Source: Alkalicoccus luteus (GTDB lineage Bacteria > Bacillota > Bacilli > Bacillales > Salisediminibacteriaceae). From it: a stretch of 37,760 bases of DNA. The DNA is taken from positions 1-37,760 of the forward strand of contig NZ_JAATHJ010000033.1 in NCBI RefSeq assembly GCF_012034335.1, in the 5' to 3' direction. Made by a program: the position numbers and the translations under genes. Within the stretch, counting starts at the first letter, position 1. Every line of letters starts with the position of its first letter. Below, in pieces: positions 31,032-37,760 of the stretch. The notes beneath the pieces are model-generated. The model ran no database searches. It saw only the letters and a program-made list of their open reading frames with translations, and was not told the DNA's origin.

Positions 31032-31991
31032 TCATGTGATGTCGATACCACCTGAAACGATCGAATGGACCTCGCCGTCTTCGGTTTCTATCAGCAGTGT
31101 TCCATCAGCTTTAATTCCTTTCATCATTCCTTTTAGCTTTCTGCGGTTTTGAACGACAGTAACCGGCTTTGGATGGGAGAGCGCGTGCTTTTCCCACACC
31201 GGTCTGACAGCTTGAAATCCTTCATGTTGAAACTGCTCCATTCTTTCATGAAGCCTGGATAAAAGCCGGAAAGCTGCTTCTTCCCGGCTGACAGAAGAGC
31301 CTCGAACGATGGCAAGCGAGGTAGCAATGTCTTGAAGTGCTTCCGGGAACTCTCTAGTATTCACATTGATGCCGATTCCCATAACTAAAGAAGAGACACG
31401 GTCCTCCTCTCCCTGCATTTCCGTCAAAATGCCGCAAACTTTCTTTCCGTTTAGCAAAATATCATTCGGCCATTTAATTTGAGGTGTAAAGCCGAGCTCC
31501 TCCAACGCTTCTGCTGCTGCCGCTGCGGCTGTCAATGTAGCTGTCGGCGCCTCCCGCATATCCATTTCCGGACGAAAGATAACACTGATCGCTAAAGCGG
31601 TGCCGAACGGTGTACTCCACGGACGTCCGAGTCTTCCTCTCCCGCCAGTCTGCTCATCCGCTGTAACAGCTGTTCCTGCAGGTGCCCCTTCGGCTGCAAG
31701 ACGCATTGCTTTCGTCTGAGTTGACGGGAGGCTGGCGGTATGGTCAATAGTAATTGGTATACAAGCTTCATTCAGCCGAGCCTGCAGTTTATCCGGAGAC
31801 AATACAGCCGTTTCATCCACGAGCAGATAGCCGCGGTTTCTCACTGCTTTAATGTCGTAGCCCATTGCGCGCAGACTTTGAATATGTTTCCAGACTGCTG
31901 TTCTCGATAAATTCAGAGAGCTGCTGATCTTTTCACCTGACACGTAGGTGGATGACTGTCTCAGCAACTTTAGTGTTTCTTCTGCTCCCAT
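31032..31991 (-). CDS. birA: biotin-protein ligase / biotin operon repressor BirA
   Basis: Attaches biotin to carboxylases and, with its helix-turn-helix domain, represses biotin genes. The 319-aa protein has an N-terminal winged helix (about residues 3-62; SSSLNLSRTAVWKHIQSLR), the biotinyl-AMP loop QTGGRGRLGRPWSTP (about 113-127), IKWPNDIL and GIGINVN, plus the C-terminal SH3-like domain. ATG overlaps the end of cca by 22 bases and is preceded by GAGGAG. Cca-birA-pan order is as in B. subtilis. The N-terminal HTH indicates a bifunctional repressor. Confidence 0.96.
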   Translation of the reverse strand: MGAEETLKLLRQSSTYVSGEKISSSLNLSRTAVWKHIQSLRAMGYDIKAVRNRGYLLVDETAVLSPDKLQARLNEACIPITIDHTASLPSTQTKAMRLAAEGAPAGTAVTADEQTGGRGRLGRPWSTPFGTALAISVIFRPEMDMREAPTATLTAAAAAAEALEELGFTPQIKWPNDILLNGKKVCGILTEMQGEEDRVSSLVMGIGINVNTREFPEALQDIATSLAIVRGSSVSREEAAFRLLSRLHERMEQFQHEGFQAVRPVWEKHALSHPKPVTVVQNRRKLKGMMKGIKADGTLLIETEDGEVHSIVSGGIDIT

Positions 31992-33067
31992 TTTTTTCTC
32001 CTCTCTTTTGCATAGCGTAGCAAGCTCTCACGTTCATTCGTACCCCCATTTAACACAAACTTTTCACAAGCTTCGACTATATTTTTACGCTCTGACGCGG
32101 GAAAAAGCGCGATATCCTCTCCAAGCAGAGCGAGATCCCTGCGATGCTTAATCGGAAGCTGCGCGAACTGCTCTGCCACTCTTACAGGTCCCTTATTTAC
32201 AGGAAGCAGCTCTGCAGCAGCAGACGCTGCCTCTTCACCTAAGCGGTATAACGCTTCATCCGACCACGGGTATGTAAGTTTTGCTTTTGAAGCTCTCGCC
32301 ACTGTCTTTCTGACGCGACGTCCGTATCCAAGTTTCCGCCCTTTCCGATCGTTTCCTTCCGTAAACAGTAAACTCCACGCCAATTCAGACAGCGGAAAGT
32401 CGAACCGGTGTTTATGAATAAGACTGTCAGGCGAAAGGTGATACGGCTCAGGCAGGAAAGCGGTGCGTTCTGCAACTAACTCGAGCAGGGCAGAAGAGAC
32501 AACGCACGGTCTCAGCGCAGAAAGTTCCTTCTGAACACGCTCCGGAGCAGCATCAAATCCACCGGCGAGCGCTCGAAAAGTCTTATCCAACCGATTATCG
32601 GGTGTAAATCCTAAACACAGCTCGAAGCGGATCATCCGAAACAGTCTCAGCATATCCCGTTGAAACATCCGTTCGGGATCACCGGGAGCCGATAATCGTT
32701 TTTCTTTAACAGCACGCTCTGCACCAAACGGGTCTATCAGCGCTTTGCCGGCATCAAACGCTGCTGCATTACAAGTGAAATCACGCAGGGCCAGGTCATC
32801 TTCTATGCGCGTCCCTTTGAGCGGAGTCACTTCAAACGGATTTCCGTTCGAAAAAACAAGAAATGTATCATATCGTTGACCGACGCGCACTGTGCGGCCG
32901 AACAATTTCCGCCAATCTGCTTCAGTGGCAGAGGTGACAATATCGACATCAGCCGGTTCTTTGCCCATCAGCGTATCTCTGACTGCTCCGCCGACAATCC
33001 AGGAATCCCATCCGGATTTTTTAACGGTGTTAAGCAAGTTAAATGCAGATGAAACTGCTGCATTCAT
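31970..33067 (-). CDS. cca: tRNA nucleotidyltransferase, probably CC-adding (loop-deleted class II)
   Basis: Class II nucleotidyltransferase for the tRNA 3' end. The 365-aa protein has GGAVRD (residues 26-31), the catalytic DVD at 40-42 (ADVDIVTSA), RDFTCNAAAF (96-105) and ERVQKE (177-182). Compared by eye with B. subtilis Cca (397 aa), about 16 residues are missing between EVT (80-82) and RDF: this is the flexible loop (DFRRP region in B. subtilis) that CCA enzymes need to add the terminal A. The EDxxR motif reads RDxxR (FQRDMLR, residues 136-142). Loop loss is the known hallmark of CC-adding enzymes, described for Bacillus halodurans among others, so a separate A-adding enzyme is expected elsewhere. 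Overlaps bshA by four bases. Confidence 0.9.
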   Translation of the reverse strand: MNAAVSSAFNLLNTVKKSGWDSWIVGGAVRDTLMGKEPADVDIVTSATEADWRKLFGRTVRVGQRYDTFLVFSNGNPFEVTPLKGTRIEDDLALRDFTCNAAAFDAGKALIDPFGAERAVKEKRLSAPGDPERMFQRDMLRLFRMIRFELCLGFTPDNRLDKTFRALAGGFDAAPERVQKELSALRPCVVSSALLELVAERTAFLPEPYHLSPDSLIHKHRFDFPLSELAWSLLFTEGNDRKGRKLGYGRRVRKTVARASKAKLTYPWSDEALYRLGEEAASAAAELLPVNKGPVRVAEQFAQLPIKHRRDLALLGEDIALFPASERKNIVEACEKFVLNGGTNERESLLRYAKERRKKWEQKKH

Positions 33068-34185
33068 CGGTTACACGCCTTCTGATAAACGTTCACATAG
33101 TCATCAACAATCGCCTGCTTATTAAACTTAACAGCAGTTCGTTTAACTGCATCTTCACCCATCTGTTTACGAAGGGACGGATTTGTAAGGATGTGAATGG
33201 CTTTCCGGGCGGCTGCTTCTGTGTCTCCGACAGGAACGACGTAACCAGTTACCCCTTCATCGATTACTTCAGGGATTCCCCCGGCATCACTGCCGATAAC
33301 CGGCACTCCGCACGCCATAGCTTCGAGCAGCACGAGTCCAAAGCTTTCTTTTGAGGATAATAAAAGCTTCACATCGCTGATGGACAAAAGCTCGGCAACT
33401 CGTTTTTGTGTACCTGTAATATGTACCCAGGGTTCTAAACCTTCCTGCCTGACCATCGAACGAATAACTGGCAGCTCCGGTCCGTCGCCAATTAACAAAA
33501 GCCGCACATCCATATGCCGGCGTACTCGAATAAACGTTTCCACGACGTCCTCTACCCGTTTTACTTTACGAAAGTTGGATACGTGTGTCATGACCGGCAC
33601 ATCAGATGGAATGCCCAGAGACTCCTTTAACCCCGTATCCGGACGTTTATAATATACGCTGTCATCCACAAAATTGTAGACTGGTGTGATTTGTTTCGTC
33701 GTGTGAAGCAATTCGTGAGTCTGTCTGATTAAATCATTGGATACTGCGGTCACTTCATCAGACCGCTCAATCCCAAAGCGGATAATGTCACTTAGTGATG
33801 GATCATAGCCGAGTACCGTAATATCAGTTCCATGCAGCGTCGTTACAATCTTTACCGGATGGTCTGTCATTTCACGCGCCAGAAATGCACTCACTGCATG
33901 CGGGACAGCATAGTGAACGTGGAGCACATCGAGTTTCTCCTGCTTAATGATATCGGCCATTTTACTAGCCAGCGCGAGATCATACGGTGGATATTGGAAC
34001 ACCGCATAGGAATTCACCTGTACCTCATGAAAGTAGATTCCATCCTGTGCTTCATCAAGCCGGTAAGGGATACTCGAGGCAATGAAGTGAACGTCATGAC
34101 CGTTTCTTGCCAGCGCTTTTCCGAGTTCGGCTGCGATCACACCGGACCCTCCAACAGTAGGATAGCATGTAATACCAATCTTCAT
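33064..34185 (-). CDS. bshA: N-acetyl-alpha-D-glucosaminyl L-malate synthase BshA
   Basis: First step of bacillithiol synthesis: joins GlcNAc from UDP-GlcNAc to malate. The 373-aa GT4 glycosyltransferase has the N-terminal ITCYPTVGGSGVIAAELGKAL (residues 4-24), VLHVHYAVPHA and the C-terminal nucleotide-sugar E-x7-E signature SKESFGLVLLEAMACGVPVI. Length and neighbours (bshB1, mgsA, cca) match B. subtilis YpjH. Overlaps bshB1 and cca by four bases each. Bacillithiol is the low-molecular-weight thiol of this lineage. Confidence 0.97.
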   Translation of the reverse strand: MKIGITCYPTVGGSGVIAAELGKALARNGHDVHFIASSIPYRLDEAQDGIYFHEVQVNSYAVFQYPPYDLALASKMADIIKQEKLDVLHVHYAVPHAVSAFLAREMTDHPVKIVTTLHGTDITVLGYDPSLSDIIRFGIERSDEVTAVSNDLIRQTHELLHTTKQITPVYNFVDDSVYYKRPDTGLKESLGIPSDVPVMTHVSNFRKVKRVEDVVETFIRVRRHMDVRLLLIGDGPELPVIRSMVRQEGLEPWVHITGTQKRVAELLSISDVKLLLSSKESFGLVLLEAMACGVPVIGSDAGGIPEVIDEGVTGYVVPVGDTEAAARKAIHILTNPSLRKQMGEDAVKRTAVKFNKQAIVDDYVNVYQKACNR

Positions 34186-34877
34186 GATAAATCAGCTCCT
34201 GTAGAAAAAAGCGGCAGTTTTTCTGCAGTGAATCCTTCTGCAAAGGTTACGCCGGCTTCTCTTCCTGTCAATCTGTCTCTCGCCTTCACGTCCTCCATGT
34301 ATCCGTTCGTCAATGGCGTCGGCACGCCTCCTTCCATCTTTTCAAACTGGGACCGGTAGCAGTCAAGTGCTTCATATTTCCGGTCAGCCCAGCGTGTGAT
34401 ATCAACGGCTGTCTGCGGATTCCCTGGACCGTTAATTTGATAGTAAAACAAGTTTTCAGGCCTGTAGGCAGCTTCTTCGGCATACCGGTGGATTCCGCTT
34501 GTAAAAAAAGCTTCTCTGACTATATCTGAACAATGCCGATGATCCGGGTGTCTGTCAGCAGCAGATGGAGCGAAAAGCCAGCGGGGACGCCAGGCTCTTA
34601 TTAGCCGTACGATCTCATCATGCACGTCCCGTTCGTCCAGGCGAAGTCCTCTGTCTGCGAAAGAAAGTATGTGTGACGTTTTCACTCCCAGAACGTCTGC
34701 CGCGGCGGAAGCTTCTCGCGCTCGAAGTTCCGGATTTCCATTTGAAGAAAGCTCTGCTGCTGTGAGACTTACAAATACAACCTCCGTCCCTGCAGCCGAA
34801 AGCTTTGCTGCCGTTCCGCCCATGCCAATTTCAATGTCATCCGGATGTGCACCAATACAGAGAATCGTGTCAGTCAT
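34182..34877 (-). CDS. bshB1: bacillithiol biosynthesis deacetylase BshB1
   Basis: Second bacillithiol step: removes the acetyl group from GlcNAc-malate. The 231-aa LmbE-like zinc hydrolase has AHPDD (His11, Asp13, Asp14) and DRHPDHRHC (about residues 107-115), both metal/catalytic motifs; length fits B. subtilis YpjG. The start overlaps mgsA by eight bases. The third enzyme, BshC, is not in the window. Confidence 0.96.
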   Translation of the reverse strand: MTDTILCIGAHPDDIEIGMGGTAAKLSAAGTEVVFVSLTAAELSSNGNPELRAREASAAADVLGVKTSHILSFADRGLRLDERDVHDEIVRLIRAWRPRWLFAPSAADRHPDHRHCSDIVREAFFTSGIHRYAEEAAYRPENLFYYQINGPGNPQTAVDITRWADRKYEALDCYRSQFEKMEGGVPTPLTNGYMEDVKARDRLTGREAGVTFAEGFTAEKLPLFSTGADLS

Positions 34878-35292
34878 GCCGGTCGCCTTCCGTTCTTTCG
34901 GCTATAACCCGACGCCACTCCAGTTCTCCCCGCTTGAGTGCATTTACGAGCAGTTCAGCTGTCGCCATATTTGTTGCAAGCGGAATGCTGTATACATCTG
35001 ACAGGCGGATTAATGCATTGATATCCGGCTCATGCGGCTGAGCAGTCAGCGGATCCCGGAAAAAAAGCACAGCATCCATTTTATTTTCTGCGATCATCGC
35101 GCCGATCTGCTGATCTCCTCCAAGCGGTCCGGATCGAAACATATGCAGATTCAGACTCGTAGCTTCCATAATACGTTTTCCTGTTGTACCGGTAGCATAC
35201 AGCGTATGACCTGAAAAAACTTGCTCGTAGGCCGTCATAAAAGCGACCAGATCATCTTTTTTTTCATCGTGTGCAATACAGGCTATATTCAT
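34870..35292 (-). CDS. mgsA: methylglyoxal synthase
   Basis: Converts dihydroxyacetone phosphate to methylglyoxal. The 140-aa protein has [14 protein letters not shown], the TGTTGKRI phosphate-binding loop, [11 protein letters not shown] with catalytic Asp60 and [12 protein letters not shown] with His87; length matches B. subtilis MgsA. ATG follows GGGAGG. Methylglyoxal is detoxified with bacillithiol, so the overlap with bshB1 is functionally sensible. Confidence 0.97.
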   Translation of the reverse strand: MNIACIAHDEKKDDLVAFMTAYEQVFSGHTLYATGTTGKRIMEATSLNLHMFRSGPLGGDQQIGAMIAENKMDAVLFFRDPLTAQPHEPDINALIRLSDVYSIPLATNMATAELLVNALKRGELEWRRVIAERTEGDRHD

Positions 35293-35332
35293 TTTCGTTC
35301 CTCCCGTTCAAAATATCAGGCATTCCAGCTCG

Positions 35333-36124
35333 TTAATCGATCAAATTTTCCAGGCCGTAAACCAGTCCAGCAGAAACTGTCACGTGCTCCACCGCCATTT
35401 TAACTCCAGGCATGAAAGAAGCTCTGTTCAGCGAGTCATGCCGAATTGTTAACGTCTGACCTTCACCGCCAAATATGACCTCCTGATGCGCGACTCGGCC
35501 GGGGAGGCGCACGCTGTGAACTTTCATGCCTTCGTAGTCCGCTCCTCTTGCCCCTTGCCATGCTTCCTCCTCATCCGGATGACCTTGTGAGCCAGCCGGC
35601 CTTACAGCAGAAATCATCTGTGCCGTTTTCATGGCAGTGCCGGAAGGAGCATCAAGCTTGCGGTCGTGATGCTGCTCAATTATTTCTACGTTCGGCATGT
35701 ATTTCGCCGCCATTACCGATAATTTCATTAACAAAATGGCGCCGATTGCAAAGTTTGGGGCGATAACCGCGCCAAGTTCTTTTTCTTCTGCGAGTTCTGA
35801 TAACACGTTAATATCATCATCTGTAAATCCTGTTGTGCCCACCACAGGTCTGATCCCGAGCTCCAGAGCACGGCGCAAATGCTTTTTACCGGTTTCCGGA
35901 TTGGTCAGATCAATCAGAACATCAGGCTTGTTTTCAGCAGCTTCATCAAGCGTTTCATAAACCGGAATCTGCAGGGGCTCCATCGTTTCCGTCTCCTGCA
36001 TAGTCATACCGCCAAACTTGTAGTCAATCACTCCGGTCAGCTGCATGTTCTCTTCACGCTGTACGAGCTTTACCGCTTCTCTTCCCATGTTGCCTCTGGG
36101 GCCTGCTATCATAATTGTTATCAC
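35333..36124 (-). CDS. dapB: 4-hydroxy-tetrahydrodipicolinate reductase
   Basis: Reduces HTPA in the diaminopimelate/lysine pathway. The 263-aa protein has the dinucleotide-binding GPRGNMGREA (residues 8-17), VGTTGFTDDDI and the catalytic EQHHDRKLDAPSGTA (about residues 149-163, with His and Lys). It starts with GTG: GGTGGAGG is seven bases upstream, and GTGA overlaps the ypjD stop. The 40-bp gap to mgsA shows no terminator. Confidence 0.96.
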   Translation of the reverse strand: MITIMIAGPRGNMGREAVKLVQREENMQLTGVIDYKFGGMTMQETETMEPLQIPVYETLDEAAENKPDVLIDLTNPETGKKHLRRALELGIRPVVGTTGFTDDDINVLSELAEEKELGAVIAPNFAIGAILLMKLSVMAAKYMPNVEIIEQHHDRKLDAPSGTAMKTAQMISAVRPAGSQGHPDEEEAWQGARGADYEGMKVHSVRLPGRVAHQEVIFGGEGQTLTIRHDSLNRASFMPGVKMAVEHVTVSAGLVYGLENLID

Positions 36125-36456
36125 TGTTCATCCTCCACCTTTGTCCATCTGTCTTTATCTCTAGTTTCAAATTTATGCATAACGAGATTAAATGCTTCTT
36201 CTAAATCAATATCCAGCGAGTTAGCCAGGCAAATGAGCACAAATAAGATATCCCCGGTCTCCTGAGTCAACGTTTTTTCTTCTTCTGAATCTTTTTTAGG
36301 CTTCTCTCCATAGTAGTGGTTCACTTCCCGCGCAAGCTCCCCCATTTCTTCTGTCAGTCTCGCCATCATTGCCAGCGGAGAAAAATACCCTTCTTTAAAT
36401 TGACCTATGTAAGCATCTACTTCAGACTGCATCTGTTCCATCGTTTTCTTATCCAT
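36121..36456 (-). CDS. ypjD: MazG-like nucleotide pyrophosphohydrolase (YpjD)
   Basis: The 111-aa protein belongs to the MazG-like NTP pyrophosphatases: the metal motif RLTEEMGELARE (E-x-x-E, residues 32-43) and ETGDILFVLICLAN (E-x-x-D, residues 67-80) are intact. Such enzymes hydrolyse non-canonical or excess nucleotides. It is first of the dapB-mgsA-bsh-cca-birA series. ATG follows GAAAGGAGCG. A weak candidate promoter (CTGGCA, 17 bp, TATGAT) lies just upstream on the minus strand. Confidence 0.92.
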   Translation of the reverse strand: MDKKTMEQMQSEVDAYIGQFKEGYFSPLAMMARLTEEMGELAREVNHYYGEKPKKDSEEEKTLTQETGDILFVLICLANSLDIDLEEAFNLVMHKFETRDKDRWTKVEDEQ

Positions 36457-36494
36457 TTTAAACGCTCCTTTCCATCATATACGGCTAAATCAGA

Positions 36495-36523
36495 TTGCCA
36501 GCCGTCCGCAACTGTCATATAAT
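36495..36523 (+). promoter_or_regulatory. sigma-A promoter of ypjC
   Basis: TTGCCA (36495-36500), a 17-bp spacer and a perfect TATAAT (36518-36523), followed 24 bp later by the GTG start. This is the best sigma-A match in the window, in the divergent gap with ypjD. Confidence 0.85.
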
Positions 36524-36547
36524 TAACGGCGGCGGAGGTGATTGTAA

Positions 36548-37423
36548 GTGATTGCCAGAGTGCATATCAAAAACATCTTTTTTATCTTAGTAGGAACTGC
36601 GATTTTATCTTTCGGACTTGTCTATTTTAACATGGAAAACAACCTCGCTGATGGAGGTTTTACCGGGATTACGCTCATTTTGTTTTTTGTTTTTGACATT
36701 AATCCGGCTTATTCCAATCTGCTGTTAAACATTCCACTGTTTATTCTTGGCTGGAAAGTGCTTGGCCGGAACGCGTTTATCTATACACTTATCGGCACCG
36801 TTGCCCTGTCTTTGTTTTTATGGCTGTTCCAGGCTTATCCGGTGATGTCGATTCCGCTTCAGGATGATCTGACGCTTGCTGCGCTGTTTGCGGGCGTATT
36901 TATCGGGGTTGGACTTGGTATTGTATTCCGGGTTGGAGGAACGACCGGGGGAGTGGATATTATCGCAAAGCTCGGCTTCAAATATTACGGGTGGAGCATG
37001 GGACGCACGATGTTCGTTTTCGATGCTGCCGTGATCACAACGTCCCTCGTGTATTTAGACTACCGAGAAGCAATGTATACGCTTGTGGCTGTTTTTGTAG
37101 CTGCTAAAGTGATTGATTTTATCCAGCAGGGCGCTTATTCAGGGAAAGCGGCGATGATTATCAGCAGCAAGGTTCCTGAGATCGCGGCAGCAATATCTGA
37201 CGAGATGGACCGCGGTGCAACGCTGCTCCAGGGAAAAGGCTCCTTTACCGGTGACGCTCGCGAAGTTCTTTACTGTGTCGTCGGTCGAAATGAGATGGTC
37301 CGGCTGAAAAACCTGATCGCTCGCACGGATCCGCATGCTTTTGTGACGCTGCAGGATGTACAGGATGTTATGGGCGAAGGATTTACGCTGGACGAAAAGA
37401 AGCGTCCAATCGAAATATCATGA
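36548..37423 (+). CDS. ypjC: YitT/DUF2179-family membrane protein (YpjC)
   Basis: A 291-aa integral membrane protein: five hydrophobic segments in the first 190 residues, with the family motif GLGIVFRVGGTTGGVDIIA (about residues 121-139), then a soluble C-terminal DUF2179 domain (about 200-285; MIISSKVPEIAAAI, DRGATLLQGKGSFTG). Members may be permeases or regulators; the substrate is unknown. It starts with GTG, with GGAGG eight bases upstream. Diverges from ypjD as in B. subtilis. Confidence 0.93.
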   Translation: MIARVHIKNIFFILVGTAILSFGLVYFNMENNLADGGFTGITLILFFVFDINPAYSNLLLNIPLFILGWKVLGRNAFIYTLIGTVALSLFLWLFQAYPVMSIPLQDDLTLAALFAGVFIGVGLGIVFRVGGTTGGVDIIAKLGFKYYGWSMGRTMFVFDAAVITTSLVYLDYREAMYTLVAVFVAAKVIDFIQQGAYSGKAAMIISSKVPEIAAAISDEMDRGATLLQGKGSFTGDAREVLYCVVGRNEMVRLKNLIARTDPHAFVTLQDVQDVMGEGFTLDEKKRPIEIS

Positions 37424-37493
37424 CGCACACCACTCAGCTGATTGTCTGAAAACCGATCAGCAGCAATCTTCATTTTTCACTTTTCATAACGTT

Positions 37494-37522
37494 GAGGGGC
37501 TCTTCCATAGGAAGAGCCCCTC
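37494..37522 (+). terminator. hairpin downstream of ypjC
   Basis: GAGGGGCTCTTCC and GGAAGAGCCCCTC form a perfect 13-bp stem with a 3-nt loop, 70 bp after the stop codon. No T-run follows on either strand, so it could be a terminator of low efficiency or an RNA-stabilising hairpin. Confidence 0.55.
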
Positions 37523-37577
37523 GCAGAGTGTGGATAAAGTCATCTTAAGTGAATAACGTTGCATCTGCCTGTATCTG

Positions 37578-37685
37578 CGGACACTCGCTTTCCGGAGGGA
37601 ACGGTCTCGGCTAACCGCTTCTTCCTTTCGTCAGAAGCGCTGGATCTTCGCCTCGTTCTGATCCTCCAGGAGTCGAGGTCCTCCG
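37578..37685. repeat. Bacillaceae-type palindromic intergenic repeat
   Basis: The block starts CGGACACTCGCTTTCCGGAG and ends CTCCAGGAGTCGAGGTCCTC; the two ends are roughly complementary. It matches from memory the dispersed Bacillaceae repeat whose ends read CGGACACTCGCTTTCCGCGG and CAGGAGTCGAGTGTCCTCCG. It is probably not coding. The remainder of the 337-bp right end (37424-37760) shows no gene. Confidence 0.7.
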
Positions 37686-37760
37686 ATGTCGGCAGCTGGC
37701 AGTGCGTTTCACGTGCCTGGTTAGGACTTCACGATCAGCTTTCATACAGATAGAACCTTC

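Noticed and set aside
37559-37753. 64-aa frame at the right edge
   Set aside because: Lies entirely in the palindromic repeat; unlikely to be translated.
1-37760. CRISPR arrays, prophage, toxin-antitoxin or defence islands
   Set aside because: No regularly spaced repeats, integrase, phage or defence-type proteins were seen; most of the window is syntenic housekeeping DNA.

Overview
The window looks like chromosomal DNA of a Gram-positive Bacillaceae, probably a moderately halophilic or alkaliphilic relative of Bacillus/Alkalicoccus. Three things support this. Gene order from yppE through recU-ponA, ypoC-nth-dnaD-asnS-aspB-ypmB-ypmA, dinG, panDCB, birA-cca-bshA-bshB1-mgsA-dapB-ypjD to ypjC follows the Bacillus subtilis ypp-ypm-ypj region. 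The RBSs are strong and Bacillus-like (GGAGG), with frequent TTG and GTG starts. Several proteins are unusually acidic: PBP1A has a long Asn/Glu tail and YpmB has an acidic insert. Family assignments come from reading the translations and from memory, not from searches.

Layout. At the left edge (1-125, minus strand) is the 5' end of a group IIC self-splicing intron, placed 6 bp after a terminator-type hairpin and downstream of tatC. Then come tatC and tatA (minus), a TANGO2/NRDE-family gene (minus), a TelA-family gene with an unrecognised partner (plus), a sigma-I gene with no adjacent rsgI (minus), and a DUF2777-like gene (plus). Next is a tightly coupled minus-strand operon: CvfC/YpgR-like HEAT protein, a 69-aa protein resembling sigma-70 region 1.1, and the PH-domain membrane pair YdbS-YdbT. 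From 10.4 to 14.8 kb there is a phosphoesterase, a kynurenine-formamidase-like gene with two thioredoxin-fold genes, a 68-aa orphan with a nicotinamidase, a CBS-domain CbpA-like gene and a GNAT acetyltransferase, closed by a perfect 36-bp palindrome.

From about 14.9 kb rightwards lies the conserved core: a lipoprotein and yppE (minus), recU-ponA (plus), then a long minus-strand series from ypjD (36.4 kb) back to ypoC (19.5 kb). It covers lysine/cell-wall precursor (dapB), methylglyoxal (mgsA), bacillithiol (bshB1, bshA), tRNA 3'-end (cca-like), biotin (birA), pantothenate (panB-panC-panD), a DinG-type nuclease/helicase, a methylthioadenosine/SAH deaminase, ypmA-ypmB, aspB-asnS, dnaD-nth-ypoC. 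Many neighbours overlap by 4-22 bp, indicating translational coupling. ypjC (plus) diverges from this series at a good sigma-A promoter, and the right edge holds a palindromic Bacillaceae-type intergenic repeat.

Most interesting items: the cca-like enzyme has lost about 16 residues where class II CCA enzymes carry their flexible loop, and has an altered EDxxR motif, the hallmark of a CC-adding enzyme; sigI is an orphan; a free-standing sigma region 1.1-like protein sits in the CvfC-YdbST operon; and the group IIC intron adjoins a terminator. No tRNA, rRNA, CRISPR array, prophage or complete insertion sequence was seen.
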